The position numbers were made by a program, and so were the translations under genes. A DNA stretch of 38,863 bases from Bacteroidales bacterium (lineage in GTDB: Bacteria > Bacteroidota > Bacteroidia > Bacteroidales > JAEINX01), in NCBI GenBank assembly GCA_016342645.1, contig JAEINX010000029.1, positions 1 through 38,863 of the forward strand, given 5' to 3'. A model generated the notes under the pieces. That model was not told the DNA's origin. It saw only the letters and a list, made by a program, of their open reading frames with translations, and searched no databases. Position 1 is the first letter of the stretch. Every line of letters starts with the position of its first letter. This document shows, one piece after another, positions 26,148 to 34,617 of this stretch.

Positions 26148-26999
26148 CTGGTGCAAAGTTCCTGTGTTGATTACTGGACTTGCATCTTTATCGGAACAAA
26201 GAACTATCATTAAGTTACTGACCATAACGGCTTTTTGTTCTTCGTCAAGTTCAATAAGTTCTTTTTCAGAAAGTTGTTCAAGAGCCATTTCAACCATACT
26301 AACCGCTCCTTCAACAATTTTAATTCGGGCGGCAACTATTGCTGTTGCTTGTTGGCGTCGAAGCATTGCTCCGGCAATTTCAGAAGAATAAGCCAAATAG
26401 CTGATCCTTGCTTCCATAACTTCAATTCCGGCAATTGAAAGTCGTTCGTCAAGTTCTTTTTCTAAAACATGATTAACATCTTCACCCCCTGATCGTAAGG
26501 TTATATCTGACTGTTCGTCATCAAAATTATCATAAGGATAGTGCCCTGCTAATTTTCTTATAGCCGCTTCACTTTGAATATTTACAAAATGTGCATAATC
26601 ATCCACATCAAAAGCTGCTTTAAAAGTATTATTGACTTTCCAAACCAAAACAATTCCTATCATAATCGGATTTCCGATTTTATCGTTCACTTTGATTGGA
26701 TCGCTGTCGAGATTTCTTGCACGTAGCGAAATTTTCTTTCTCGTAAAAAATGGATTTACCCAAAAAAATCCATTATTTTTGACAGTTCCTTTATATGCAC
26801 CAAATAAAATTAAAACACTCGATTCGTTTGGATTAACAACAAAAAAACCACCAATTGTGAAAAATCCAATAACTAAAAATGCAACAAGCCAAATTTGCTT
26901 TAAGAAGATTATCCCAAGAATTGGGAATGCGATCAATAAAATTGTTACAGGTAATAATAAGTAACCTGAAGCTGCAAAAAATTCTTTTTCGGTTTTCAT
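26145..26999 (-). CDS. SPFH/band 7 domain membrane protein
   Basis: The protein (284 aa) has two N-terminal membrane segments (about 11-30 and 33-53) followed by an SPFH/prohibitin domain (about 54-230): NPNESSVLILFGAYKGTV, GFFWVNPFF, SLRARNLDSDPIKVNDK and GIEVMEARISYLAYSSEIAGAML are all characteristic. A short helical tail follows with acidic, Glu-rich sequence (LSEKELIELDEEQKA). SPFH proteins form oligomeric cages or microdomains in the membrane; the specific role here is unknown. It is followed by a small RHH gene, suggesting a two-gene unit. The promoter region at 27025-27077 contains repeats that could be an operator. Confidence 0.92.
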   Translation of the reverse strand: MKTEKEFFAASGYLLLPVTILLIAFPILGIIFLKQIWLVAFLVIGFFTIGGFFVVNPNESSVLILFGAYKGTVKNNGFFWVNPFFTRKKISLRARNLDSDPIKVNDKIGNPIMIGIVLVWKVNNTFKAAFDVDDYAHFVNIQSEAAIRKLAGHYPYDNFDDEQSDITLRSGGEDVNHVLEKELDERLSIAGIEVMEARISYLAYSSEIAGAMLRRQQATAIVAARIKIVEGAVSMVEMALEQLSEKELIELDEEQKAVMVSNLMIVLCSDKDASPVINTGTLHQ

Positions 27000-27024
27000 A
27001 ATTCTTTTTTTTTATAAAGTTAAT

Positions 27025-27077
27025 ATGATATTAAAATGATATTGCAATGATACAACAAAAAAATCACTTGTCAAGTG
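27025..27077 (-). promoter_or_regulatory. Promoter of the SPFH-RHH unit with phased repeats and a palindrome
   Basis: On the - strand TTGACA (27074-27069) and TATCATTG (27052-27045) are separated so that TTG-N19-TATCATTG resembles the Bacteroidota -33/-7 pattern with one mismatch in the -7 box. The palindrome CACTTG-T-CAAGTG (27065-27077) overlaps the -33 element. Three direct repeats beginning ATGATA lie at 27025, 27036 and 27047, spaced 11 bp, about one helical turn; the third overlaps the -7 box. This layout suggests an operator. The RHH protein encoded downstream is a reasonable candidate ligand, which is inference. Confidence 0.5.
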
Positions 27078-27126
27078 TTTTTTGAAAAAAAATTAAAATA
27101 TTTTCAATTGTTTGACAATTTTAAAA

Positions 27127-27134
27127 TAATTTTG
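27127..27134 (+). promoter_or_regulatory. Candidate -7 element for the YjjG-type phosphatase
   Basis: TAATTTTG fits TAnnTTTG, 29 nt before the ATG at 27164. A TTG at 27108-27110 is a possible, slightly close, -33 element. Confidence 0.45.
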
Positions 27135-27163
27135 CTTTTCTTTTATTTAGAGAACATTTGAAT

Positions 27164-27856
27164 ATGAAGTATAAACATTTATTTTTTGATCTTGATCGTA
27201 CTATTTGGGATTTCGATAATAATGCCCTATTAACTTTTAAAGAAATATATGAAAAATATAAACTAAAAGAATTAGGCATCAATTCTTTCGAAATTTTTTA
27301 TTCTAAATATAAATTTCATAATAATGCTTTATGGGCATTGTATCGAAAAGCTGAAATCGAAAAAGAAGTTTTAAGCGTAAAAAGATTTGAATTGACTTTA
27401 TATGATTTTGGAATCGTTGATAAAAATCTGGCAGAAAAAATAGCTTACGATTATATTACTTTAAGTCCTTTGAAAACAGGATTATTTCCTCATGTTTACG
27501 AGGTTTTGAATTATTTGTCTGAAAAATATAAGCTTCACATTATTACAAACGGTTTTGAAGAGGTTCAATACAAAAAGATAAAAGTTTCGGATTTAAATAA
27601 ATATTTTGAAAACATAATCACTTCTGAAGAAGCAGGAACAAAGAAACCTGAAAAACAAATTTTTGAGTTTTCTTTATCAAAGGCCTCGGCAAAGCCAGAC
27701 GAAAGTTTGATGATTGGAGACGATATTGCAGTGGATATTGTTGGTGCAAAAACAATTGGGATAGACCAAGTGTTTGTGAATTACCATAAAATTTCTCACG
27801 ATGAAGACATTACTTATGAAATTAATGATTTAATCGAATTGAAAGCGTTTTTATAA
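27164..27856 (+). CDS. YjjG family HAD hydrolase (pyrimidine nucleotidase type)
   Basis: The start is the ATG at 27164, not the TTG two codons upstream. HAD motif I is FFDLDRTIWDF (nucleophile and acid Asp), motif II is IITNG, the motif III lysine is in GTKKPEKQIF, and motif IV is MIGDDIAVDI. The WDF after motif I and the helical cap (residues about 15-95) match the YjjG group, which dephosphorylates non-canonical pyrimidine nucleotides. It has 230 aa. The ABC transporter behind it has its own promoter candidate, so it is probably monocistronic. Confidence 0.9.
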   Translation: MKYKHLFFDLDRTIWDFDNNALLTFKEIYEKYKLKELGINSFEIFYSKYKFHNNALWALYRKAEIEKEVLSVKRFELTLYDFGIVDKNLAEKIAYDYITLSPLKTGLFPHVYEVLNYLSEKYKLHIITNGFEEVQYKKIKVSDLNKYFENIITSEEAGTKKPEKQIFEFSLSKASAKPDESLMIGDDIAVDIVGAKTIGIDQVFVNYHKISHDEDITYEINDLIELKAFL

Positions 27857-27884
27857 TTTGTACTTACATTCGTTCATTAATTAT

Positions 27885-27892
27885 TACTTTTG
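27885..27892 (+). promoter_or_regulatory. Candidate promoter for the ABC exporter
   Basis: TACTTTTG is an exact TAnnTTTG match 45 nt before the ATG at 27938. TTTG at 27857-27860, just after the preceding stop codon, is 24 nt upstream, slightly long for a -33 element. Confidence 0.5.
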
Positions 27893-27937
27893 TAAAATTA
27901 AATATATATACTATTGTAGTAAAATTCAAATATATAC

Positions 27938-28861
27938 ATGGATATATTCACAGCTGAAAATGTTACAAAGCAATTCGCAAATCATAAGGCCTTGAATGAA
28001 GTAAGTATTTCGGTACCAAAACAAAGCATTTTTGGTTTGCTTGGACCCAACGGTGCCGGAAAAACAACATTCATCAGGATAATAAATCAAATAAGTGCTC
28101 CCGATGAAGGCCAATTGTTTTTTGCCGGTGAGAAACTAAAACCCAAACATGTGGAGCTTATCGGTTATCTGCCAGAGGAAAGAGGACTGTATAAAAAGAT
28201 GAAAGTCGGTGAGCAGGCAATTTATTTAGCTCGCTTAAAAGGAATTAATAAGTCGGAGGCTATAAAGAAATTAAAATTTTGGTTCGAGAAATTTGAAATT
28301 TTAAGTTGGTGGAATCGCAAAGTAGAAGAACTCTCGAAAGGTATGCAGCAAAAAATTCAGTTTATTGTTACTATTCTCCATGAACCCGAGCTTTTAATTT
28401 TCGATGAACCTTTTAGTGGCTTTGATCCGATAAATGTAAATATACTGAAAGACGAAATTTTAAATCTTCGTAATAATGGAGCTACAATAGTTTTTTCTAC
28501 TCATAATATGTCTTCTGTCGAAGAGCTTTGCGACCATATTGCCTTAATTGATAATGCCGAAAAAATCCTTAACGGACAAGTTAGTGAAATAAAAAATCAG
28601 TTTAAATCAAATACATTTGAAATATTTTTCTCAGGTTTAAACAAAGAATTAAGTGATGTTCTTAATCCGAAGTTTCAGATAATTGAGATTAAAAATATTG
28701 ATGATAAAAATTCAGTTAGAATTAAAATTAAGGAGAAATCATCACCAAATGAATTAATTCAGAACCTTTTACCTCATCTAACAATAAATTCGTTTAACGA
28801 AATAATTCCAACGATGAATGAAATATTTATTCAAAAAGTTAATGAAAATGTTGGGAAATAA
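27938..28861 (+). CDS. ABC transporter ATP-binding protein (NatA-like)
   Basis: Residues 1 to about 210 are an ABC ATPase: Walker A is GPNGAGKTT, the signature is LSKGMQQKIQF (the LSKGM variant common in NatA/YhaQ-type exporters), Walker B is LLIFDEPFSGFDP, and the switch His is in FSTHNM. The C-terminal 90 residues are the DUF4162-like extension found in this subfamily. With the permease downstream it forms an exporter, possibly for Na+ or another small molecule; the substrate is not predictable. Its last nine bases GGGAAATAA recur as the unit of the array that follows. Confidence 0.92.
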   Translation: MDIFTAENVTKQFANHKALNEVSISVPKQSIFGLLGPNGAGKTTFIRIINQISAPDEGQLFFAGEKLKPKHVELIGYLPEERGLYKKMKVGEQAIYLARLKGINKSEAIKKLKFWFEKFEILSWWNRKVEELSKGMQQKIQFIVTILHEPELLIFDEPFSGFDPINVNILKDEILNLRNNGATIVFSTHNMSSVEELCDHIALIDNAEKILNGQVSEIKNQFKSNTFEIFFSGLNKELSDVLNPKFQIIEIKNIDDKNSVRIKIKEKSSPNELIQNLLPHLTINSFNEIIPTMNEIFIQKVNENVGK

Positions 28862-28930
28862 GAAGAATATGGGAAATAAGGAAATAGGGAAATATGAGGA
28901 ATAAAGGAAATAGGGAAATTGAAGAAATAG
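28853..28930 (+). repeat. Octamer array continuing from the ABC ATPase 3' end
   Basis: GGGAAATAA, which codes for the last residues and stop of the ATPase, is followed by degenerate copies of GGAAATAN (clear at 28872, 28880, 28888, 28906 and 28914) with two units of altered length. The array is purine-rich on the gene strand and lies in the 164-nt gap to the permease gene. Confidence 0.75.
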
Positions 28931-29025
28931 AACATAACTCCAACGACAGAAGGACGTCCGTATGGATACTTATTCAAATAAATCACCAACAATTACTTCT
29001 AATTACCACTTAATACCGAAATAAA

Positions 29026-30387
29026 ATGAGCAAAATATTCCTGATTATTCAAAGAGAATATCTTACGAGGGTGAAAAAAAAATCGTTTATTGTTATGACG
29101 ATTATTGGTCCTATATTGATGGCGGCTTTGTTTATTGTCCCAATTTTTATTGCTCAGTATTCAAGTGAAGAAAAAAAAATAATTGGAGTATTAGACGAAA
29201 CCGGGATTTTTCATAGTAAATTCAAAAATTCCGATGATATTTTCTTTCATTATATTTATACCGATTTGAATTCTGCTAAAGATCAAATGCTTAAAAGTGA
29301 AGATTATGCATTGCTTTATATTCCGAAGACTCAGATTGCATTGCCTACTTCTGCCATTATATATTCAAACATTCAGCCTAATATAAATGTAAAAAGTTAT
29401 ATTCAAAGGATTATGAGTAAAGAGATTGAGGATGAAAAGCTTATCGTTAATATCGACAAGCTTAATTTGTTGCCCGAAGACAGAAAAATTGCATTAAACA
29501 TTCCAAACTCAATTAAAACATCAATCACTCTGACTACAATTAAGATTGTTGGTGACGGTGAAGAGGAGAAAACATTTACGGAATTAAGCATGGTTTTAGG
29601 AATTTTTTCGGGAGTATTGATTTATTTTTTCATATTTCTTTTTGGTGCTCAGGTAATGAGGGGAGTTATTGAAGAAAAGACCAGCCGGATAGTTGAAATA
29701 ATAGTTTCTTCCGTAAAACCATTTCAATTAATGCTTGGAAAAATACTTGGAATCGCAATGGTAGGACTGACACAATTTTTACTATGGATAATTCTAACTT
29801 TTACTATTGTTGGTATTTTTCAGGCAATATTCCCTGATAAAATTCAAAACAAAAACACTGAGTTGCTAATCCAAAATAATGGGCTTGGACAAAAATTAAA
29901 TACACAAACAATTACTGAATCAACTGATGAAATGTCAAAAGTATTTGAAGCAATTGCTTCAATTAATTTCGTAACAATGATACTTTCATTTATTTTCTAT
30001 TTCATTGGAGGTTACTTGCTTTACGGGGCTCTATTTGCAGCAATCGGTTCGGCTGTTGATAATGAAACCGATACTCAGCAATTTATGTTACCGATAACAA
30101 TTCCACTTATTTTTTCATTAATTTTGGCTCAGTTTGTAATTGAAAACCCCGAAGGACCTCTTGCTTTTTGGTTGTCAATAATTCCGTTTACATCGCCAAT
30201 AATAATGATGGTTAGAATTCCATTCGGAGTACCTTATTTTGATTTATTTTTATCTATGTCATTGTTGGTGATCGGGTTTTTGGGAACAACCTGGCTTGCC
30301 GCAAAAATTTATAGAACAGGGATTTTAATGTATGGTAAAAATGTAAATTATAAGGTAATTTGGAAGTGGATCAAATATGGGAGTTGA
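29026..30387 (+). CDS. ABC transporter permease (NatB-like, ABC-2 family)
   Basis: The protein (453 aa) starts SKIFLIIQREYLTRVKKKSF, typical of ABC-2 permeases of the NatB type. A membrane segment (about 20-43) is followed by an extracytoplasmic domain of about 140 residues, then about five more membrane segments from residue 190 on, with MRGVIEEKTSRIVEIIVSSV between, a conserved coupling region. The pair with the ATPase upstream forms a complete exporter. The substrate is unknown; NatAB exports Na+, but related pairs move other molecules. Confidence 0.9.
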   Translation: MSKIFLIIQREYLTRVKKKSFIVMTIIGPILMAALFIVPIFIAQYSSEEKKIIGVLDETGIFHSKFKNSDDIFFHYIYTDLNSAKDQMLKSEDYALLYIPKTQIALPTSAIIYSNIQPNINVKSYIQRIMSKEIEDEKLIVNIDKLNLLPEDRKIALNIPNSIKTSITLTTIKIVGDGEEEKTFTELSMVLGIFSGVLIYFFIFLFGAQVMRGVIEEKTSRIVEIIVSSVKPFQLMLGKILGIAMVGLTQFLLWIILTFTIVGIFQAIFPDKIQNKNTELLIQNNGLGQKLNTQTITESTDEMSKVFEAIASINFVTMILSFIFYFIGGYLLYGALFAAIGSAVDNETDTQQFMLPITIPLIFSLILAQFVIENPEGPLAFWLSIIPFTSPIIMMVRIPFGVPYFDLFLSMSLLVIGFLGTTWLAAKIYRTGILMYGKNVNYKVIWKWIKYGS

Positions 30388-30438
30388 TTGATTCTGTTTG
30401 ATTATTTTATTGGCCACAAAATATTATTTAGTAAATGC

Positions 30439-30659
30439 TTATTGATTTTCTTTTGTAAATTTTTGTGATACCTTACGAATATCATTACCAACATTTGACC
30501 AATCTGACACCATAACTTTTTGATCTGCTTCTAAAGATGATCTTGAATAATTATAATCAAAATAGCTCCTGCCAGGTTTAAAACTGAACCAAATCCTATC
30601 AGAAAATTATTTTTTTGAAGTAAAAAGTCTGTTCCAAATATATCCTTTTCGTCATTCAT
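30439..30659 (-). pseudogene. Small gene split by a one-base frameshift
   Basis: From the ATG at 30659 the frame reads MNDEKDIFGTDFLLQKNNFL and on to GFGSVLNLAG, then runs into a stop at 30531. In the next frame, from about 30568 to the stop at 30439, the sequence reads SYFDYNYSRSSLEADQ and then SDWSNVGNDIRKVSQKF. Inserting one base near 30565-30570 joins them into a 73-aa protein with a hydrophobic stretch and a charged tail. The joined reading looks like a plausible small Bacteroidota protein of unknown function. It is either a recent pseudogene or a sequencing error. The rest of 30388-30802 holds nothing recognisable. Confidence 0.6.
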
Positions 30660-30802
30660 TATTTTAATAATTAATTGTATCTATTAATTAAACTTATATT
30701 TAGGTATAATATTTAAAACAAAAATAAAATAATATTTGATAAAATTAATAAAAGCAGTTATTTTTTTTTAAAAATATACAGATATTTATCCAAACAATCA
30801 AA

Positions 30803-31525
30803 TTAAACCATCCTCCTTGCCCTTGTAATTTCCCTTTTTCCTGTCGGGCCGGGTAAACCTTCAACTTTGAAGCCTGCATTTTTTAATGCTCTTTTTACTG
30901 ATCCTTTAGCTGAATAAGTTAATAATATACCATTGATTTTCATAGCCGAAGCAATTTTTCGAAAAACTTGCTCAGTCCATAATTCGGGTTGAAGATCGGG
31001 AGAAAAGGCATCGAAATAAACTAAATCAAAATTATTATTTTCCAATTTAATATTTTGAACTTTATCGTTGATTTTTTTTATTGTGAAATTTTCATTAAAA
31101 GCAACTTTTCTATTCCAATCAGATGTGTGAAGCTTTAAAAAAATCTCCTTTGAATTATCTTTGTCAATGATTTTATGGTAATTAAGTTTACTATAAAATG
31201 ATTCTTTCAAAGGATTTGATTCAACGGTTATGTAATTAATTTTTGTATTTTTTCCTTCAAAATAAGTTAGAAAAGCGTTTAAACCGGTTCCGAAACCAAG
31301 TTCAAAAATATTTATTTCTTCGTGCGAATTTATTATAGTCTTTAAACCCGCATCAATAAAAATATGTTTAGACTCTTCAATAGCTCCGTAAGTTGAATGA
31401 TAGGTTTCGTTTAGATTTGGAAGGAAAATTGTATGCGAGCCGTCACCGCTCTGAACGATTTCTGCCTGAGCGTATTTGCTAACATTTTTTGATGCTTTGC
31501 TTATGTCTTTATTACAAAATTTCAT
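30803..31525 (-). CDS. mnmD: tRNA (mnm5s2U34)-methyltransferase MnmD
   Basis: MnmD methylates the aminomethyl group at wobble uridine 34 of some tRNAs. The start is the ATG at 31525. The N-terminal QSGDGSHTIFLPNLNETYHS is typical; the SAM site is FELGFGTGLNAF; the DLVYFDAFSPDLQPELW motif and the C-terminal LLTYSAKGSVKRAL and GPTGKREITRA complete the DUF752 pattern. At 240 aa it is the methyltransferase domain alone, without the MnmC oxidase part of the E. coli fusion. It diverges from the M16 protease gene. Confidence 0.93.
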   Translation of the reverse strand: MKFCNKDISKASKNVSKYAQAEIVQSGDGSHTIFLPNLNETYHSTYGAIEESKHIFIDAGLKTIINSHEEINIFELGFGTGLNAFLTYFEGKNTKINYITVESNPLKESFYSKLNYHKIIDKDNSKEIFLKLHTSDWNRKVAFNENFTIKKINDKVQNIKLENNNFDLVYFDAFSPDLQPELWTEQVFRKIASAMKINGILLTYSAKGSVKRALKNAGFKVEGLPGPTGKREITRARRMV

Positions 31526-31620
31526 TATCAATTTTAAAAAAAGAAAAAAAATGACTTAATTTGAAAAAGTTTTTAAAAGTAATAAATAAACCCATTTTTA
31601 ACCTATTAAAATTATAAATA

Positions 31621-34431
31621 ATGAAACTAATTAAATTTTACCTGATTTTTATTATTGTTTGTGTATTTGCAAGTGTTAATGCACAGCCTCAAATACCGCC
31701 TGTCCCAATTGATGAGGATGTTGTTGTTGGGCAATTAGATAACGGATTAAAATATTATATCCGAAAAAATACCCGTCCCGAAAACCGTGCTGATTTTTAT
31801 ATTGTTCATAATGTGGGAGCAATTCTTGAAAATGACGATCAGGATGGCCTTGCTCATTTTTGCGAACATATGGCTTTTAACGGAACAAAAAATTTCCCTG
31901 ACAAAGGAGTCTTGAATTTTCTTGAAAGAATTGGGGTTAAGTTTGGCCATAATGTGAATGCTTTTACAGGCACCGATGTTACCTGTTATAATCTTAGTGA
32001 TGTTCCAACCACTAACGAATCGTGGATAGACTCTGCATTATTGGTTTTGCATGACTGGTCGCATTATGTTTCTTTTGAAGATGAAGAAATCGATGCCGAG
32101 CGTGGAGTAATTCACGAAGAATGGAGAACAAGAAGAAACGCCGATTTCCGTATTAGAAAAAAAACAAGTGATGTTACCTATAATAATTCCAAGTATGCAG
32201 AAAGAGATGTTATCGGACAGTTAGATGTTATTGATAATTGTTCATATGAAACTATGCGTGAATTCTATAACGATTGGTATAGAACGGACCTTCAGGCCAT
32301 AATAATTGTAGGAGATTTTGATGTTGAGAAAATGAAAGAAAAAGTTATCGCTCTTTTTTCCGAAATCCCTAAAAATGAAAATCCGAAAGAGCGCTACGAT
32401 GTTGAAATTCCTGATAATGAAGAACCGCTTATTGGTATTGTTACTGACCCCGAAGCAAAAAATATTATGATTCAGATATATTACAAACATGATATTGTAA
32501 AACCGGAGAATAAAGACCAATCATATCTTTTTTTGTCATTGATGAGGGACTTTTGTACAATCATGCTGAATAACCGATTTGCTGAATTAGTTCAAAAACC
32601 AAATCCACCATTTGTTGTAGGCCAAGGCTATTATGGTTCTTTAACAAGAACAAAAGATATTTTTGCACTTTTTTCTATAGCAACCCCCGAAAAAGAAAAA
32701 ATCGCTCTAAGCACCTTGTTAGCTGAAGCTGAAAAAATTAAACGTTATGGTTTTACAATATCCGAGTTTGAAAGGACTAAAAAAGAATTTTTAAGCAATC
32801 TTGAAACTGATTATAAAGATAAAGATAATAGAACAAATAATTCTTTCGTATGGGAATATTTTAGTAATTTTCTAACAAACGAACCTATTCCAAGTATTGA
32901 TTTTTACTATAATACGACAAAGAAAGTTCTTCCTTTTATTGATATTGAACAGGTCAATATGCTTGCAAAATCATTTTTTACTGATGATAATATTGTTGTA
33001 ACAATTTCAGGGCCGGAAAAAGACTTTGAATCTCTTCCAACGGAAGAGGAAATTTTGAAAGAGCTTGAAAATGTTAAAAGTTTAGAGCTTGAAGCGTATA
33101 AGGATGAGATGTCCGAGAAACCCTTAATTGAAAATATACCCGAACCCGGGAAAATCGTTAAAGAAACAAATATTGAACAATTTGATGCTACCGAATGGAC
33201 TTTAAGCAACGGAGTTACAGTTATTTTCAAGAAAACCGATTTTAAAGATGATGAAATTTTAATGTCTGCTTTTAGTTTTGGTGGAGTCTCATTATATAAT
33301 CTCGATGATTTACCGTCAGCCGGTTTTGCATCTACAATGATAGAACAATATGGACTTGGAGATTTTAATTCAATTGACTTAAAAAAAGTTCTTACAGGCA
33401 AAGTCGTAAGAGTATCTCCAAGCATTGATGATGAAACTGAAGGTTTTCAGGGGAGTTCTTCCGTTAATGATTTAGAAACTATGTTTAAGCTTTTATATCT
33501 ATATTTTGATAGCCCTCGTTTCGACGAAGATGCTCATAATGCATTCATGGAACGGATAAAAGCCTATGTTCAAAACATGAGCATGGATCCATCAAAAGTA
33601 TTCAACGATTCGGTTGCTGTAATTAATGCCGATCATAATCCACGAGTACAACCTATTTGTGTCGAATTTCTTGAAAAAGTGGAATTTGAAAAAATAAAAA
33701 GAATTTACCAAGAACGCTTTGCAGATGCTAACAACTTCACTTTTATTTTTGTTGGTAATATTGATGTGGAAACTTTTAAACATCTCGTTGAAACTTATTT
33801 GGCCTCACTTCCAACAGTCGAAAATGACGAAACATTTAAAGATAATGGTGTAAGAGCTCCTGAAGAGAAAGTAGTAAGAGTTATTAAGAAAAAACTTGAA
33901 GTCCCAAAATCAACTGTTTCAATTAATTATAGTGGCGATTTTGACTATGATGATTATTTTGAAAGAATAAATGCAAAAGTAATTTCCCATGTTTTGGAAT
34001 TACGATTTACGGAAGTTATTCGCGAAAAAGAAGGTGGAACTTATGGTGTTAGAGTAAGATTGTCAACTTCTAAATATCCTTGGGAAAATTATAAACTAAC
34101 TATTAAATTTGATTGTGATAATGAAAAAGCTGAAAAGCTGAAAAAATTAGTTTATGAGGAAATTGAAAAAATCGTGAATGAAGGGCCTTCACAAACCGAT
34201 CTTGATAAAGCAAAAAAATATTTTATTAAAAAAAGAGAAGAAGGTTTGAAAGAAAATCGTTTCTGGCTTGGAAAGATTAAAAATGCCTATTTCTATGGTA
34301 ATGAAAATATTAAACTTGACGATTATAATGAAATCATTGATAAGATTACTATAAAATCAGTAAAGAAAGCAGCTAAAAAGCATATTGATACAAGTAAATA
34401 TGTTGAGGTCTTGCTAATGCCTGAGGAATAA
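31621..34431 (+). CDS. M16 family zinc metalloprotease (PqqL-like, two-repeat)
   Basis: The protein (936 aa) has a signal peptide (residues 1-21, ending NAQ) and is probably periplasmic. The zinc motif HFCEH is at 79-83, with the third ligand Glu160 in EIDAERGV, 77 residues on as in M16 peptidases. The first half (M16 plus M16 C-terminal domain) is catalytic; the second half starting near 520 (EWTLSNGVTVIFKKTDF) repeats the fold without the zinc motif, and a final M16_C domain includes REKEGGTYGVRV. This is the usual arrangement for pitrilysin/PqqL-like proteins in Bacteroidota. An octamer array follows six bases after the stop. Confidence 0.93.
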   Translation: MKLIKFYLIFIIVCVFASVNAQPQIPPVPIDEDVVVGQLDNGLKYYIRKNTRPENRADFYIVHNVGAILENDDQDGLAHFCEHMAFNGTKNFPDKGVLNFLERIGVKFGHNVNAFTGTDVTCYNLSDVPTTNESWIDSALLVLHDWSHYVSFEDEEIDAERGVIHEEWRTRRNADFRIRKKTSDVTYNNSKYAERDVIGQLDVIDNCSYETMREFYNDWYRTDLQAIIIVGDFDVEKMKEKVIALFSEIPKNENPKERYDVEIPDNEEPLIGIVTDPEAKNIMIQIYYKHDIVKPENKDQSYLFLSLMRDFCTIMLNNRFAELVQKPNPPFVVGQGYYGSLTRTKDIFALFSIATPEKEKIALSTLLAEAEKIKRYGFTISEFERTKKEFLSNLETDYKDKDNRTNNSFVWEYFSNFLTNEPIPSIDFYYNTTKKVLPFIDIEQVNMLAKSFFTDDNIVVTISGPEKDFESLPTEEEILKELENVKSLELEAYKDEMSEKPLIENIPEPGKIVKETNIEQFDATEWTLSNGVTVIFKKTDFKDDEILMSAFSFGGVSLYNLDDLPSAGFASTMIEQYGLGDFNSIDLKKVLTGKVVRVSPSIDDETEGFQGSSSVNDLETMFKLLYLYFDSPRFDEDAHNAFMERIKAYVQNMSMDPSKVFNDSVAVINADHNPRVQPICVEFLEKVEFEKIKRIYQERFADANNFTFIFVGNIDVETFKHLVETYLASLPTVENDETFKDNGVRAPEEKVVRVIKKKLEVPKSTVSINYSGDFDYDDYFERINAKVISHVLELRFTEVIREKEGGTYGVRVRLSTSKYPWENYKLTIKFDCDNEKAEKLKKLVYEEIEKIVNEGPSQTDLDKAKKYFIKKREEGLKENRFWLGKIKNAYFYGNENIKLDDYNEIIDKITIKSVKKAAKKHIDTSKYVEVLLMPEE

Positions 34432-34437
34432 TACTAT

Positions 34438-34561
34438 AATGATAGAATGAGTCAATGAGAGAGAGAATGATAGAATGAGAGAATGAGATAATGAGATAAT
34501 GAGTTAATGAGTTAATGAGTTAATGAGAAGATGAGTCGGTGATAGGATGAGTCAATGAGAG
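34438..34561 (+). repeat. Octamer array (AATGANNN) after the M16 protease
   Basis: Fifteen 8-bp units run in register with one 4-nt slip (34462-34465). Units include AATGATAG, AATGAGTC, AATGAGAG, AATGAGAT and AATGAGTT; identical units tend to be adjacent (GTT three times, GAT twice), as expected from slippage. The unit family is the same as at 1-192 and 24832-24871. Confidence 0.9.
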
Positions 34562-34593
34562 ATGAAGATGTTATATTTAAGTATTTTAGAATT

Positions 34594-34617
34594 GACTCAT
34601 TCAATCATTCTATCATT
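34594..34617 (-). repeat. Three inverted octamers containing the stop codon of the convergent gene
   Basis: On the - strand the units AATGATAG, AATGATTG and AATGAGTC run from 34617 to 34594. The TGA in the first is the stop codon of the lipoprotein gene at 34613-35917. They are inverted relative to the array at 34438-34561 and could pair with it in a read-through transcript. Confidence 0.8.

Noticed and set aside
25903..26391. 162-aa + strand ORF across the RHH and SPFH genes
   Set aside because: It is antisense to two well-supported genes and to the repeat array between them.
32907..33425. 172-aa - strand ORF within the M16 protease
   Set aside because: It is Ser-rich and antisense to the second half of a full-length protease gene; a typical shadow ORF.
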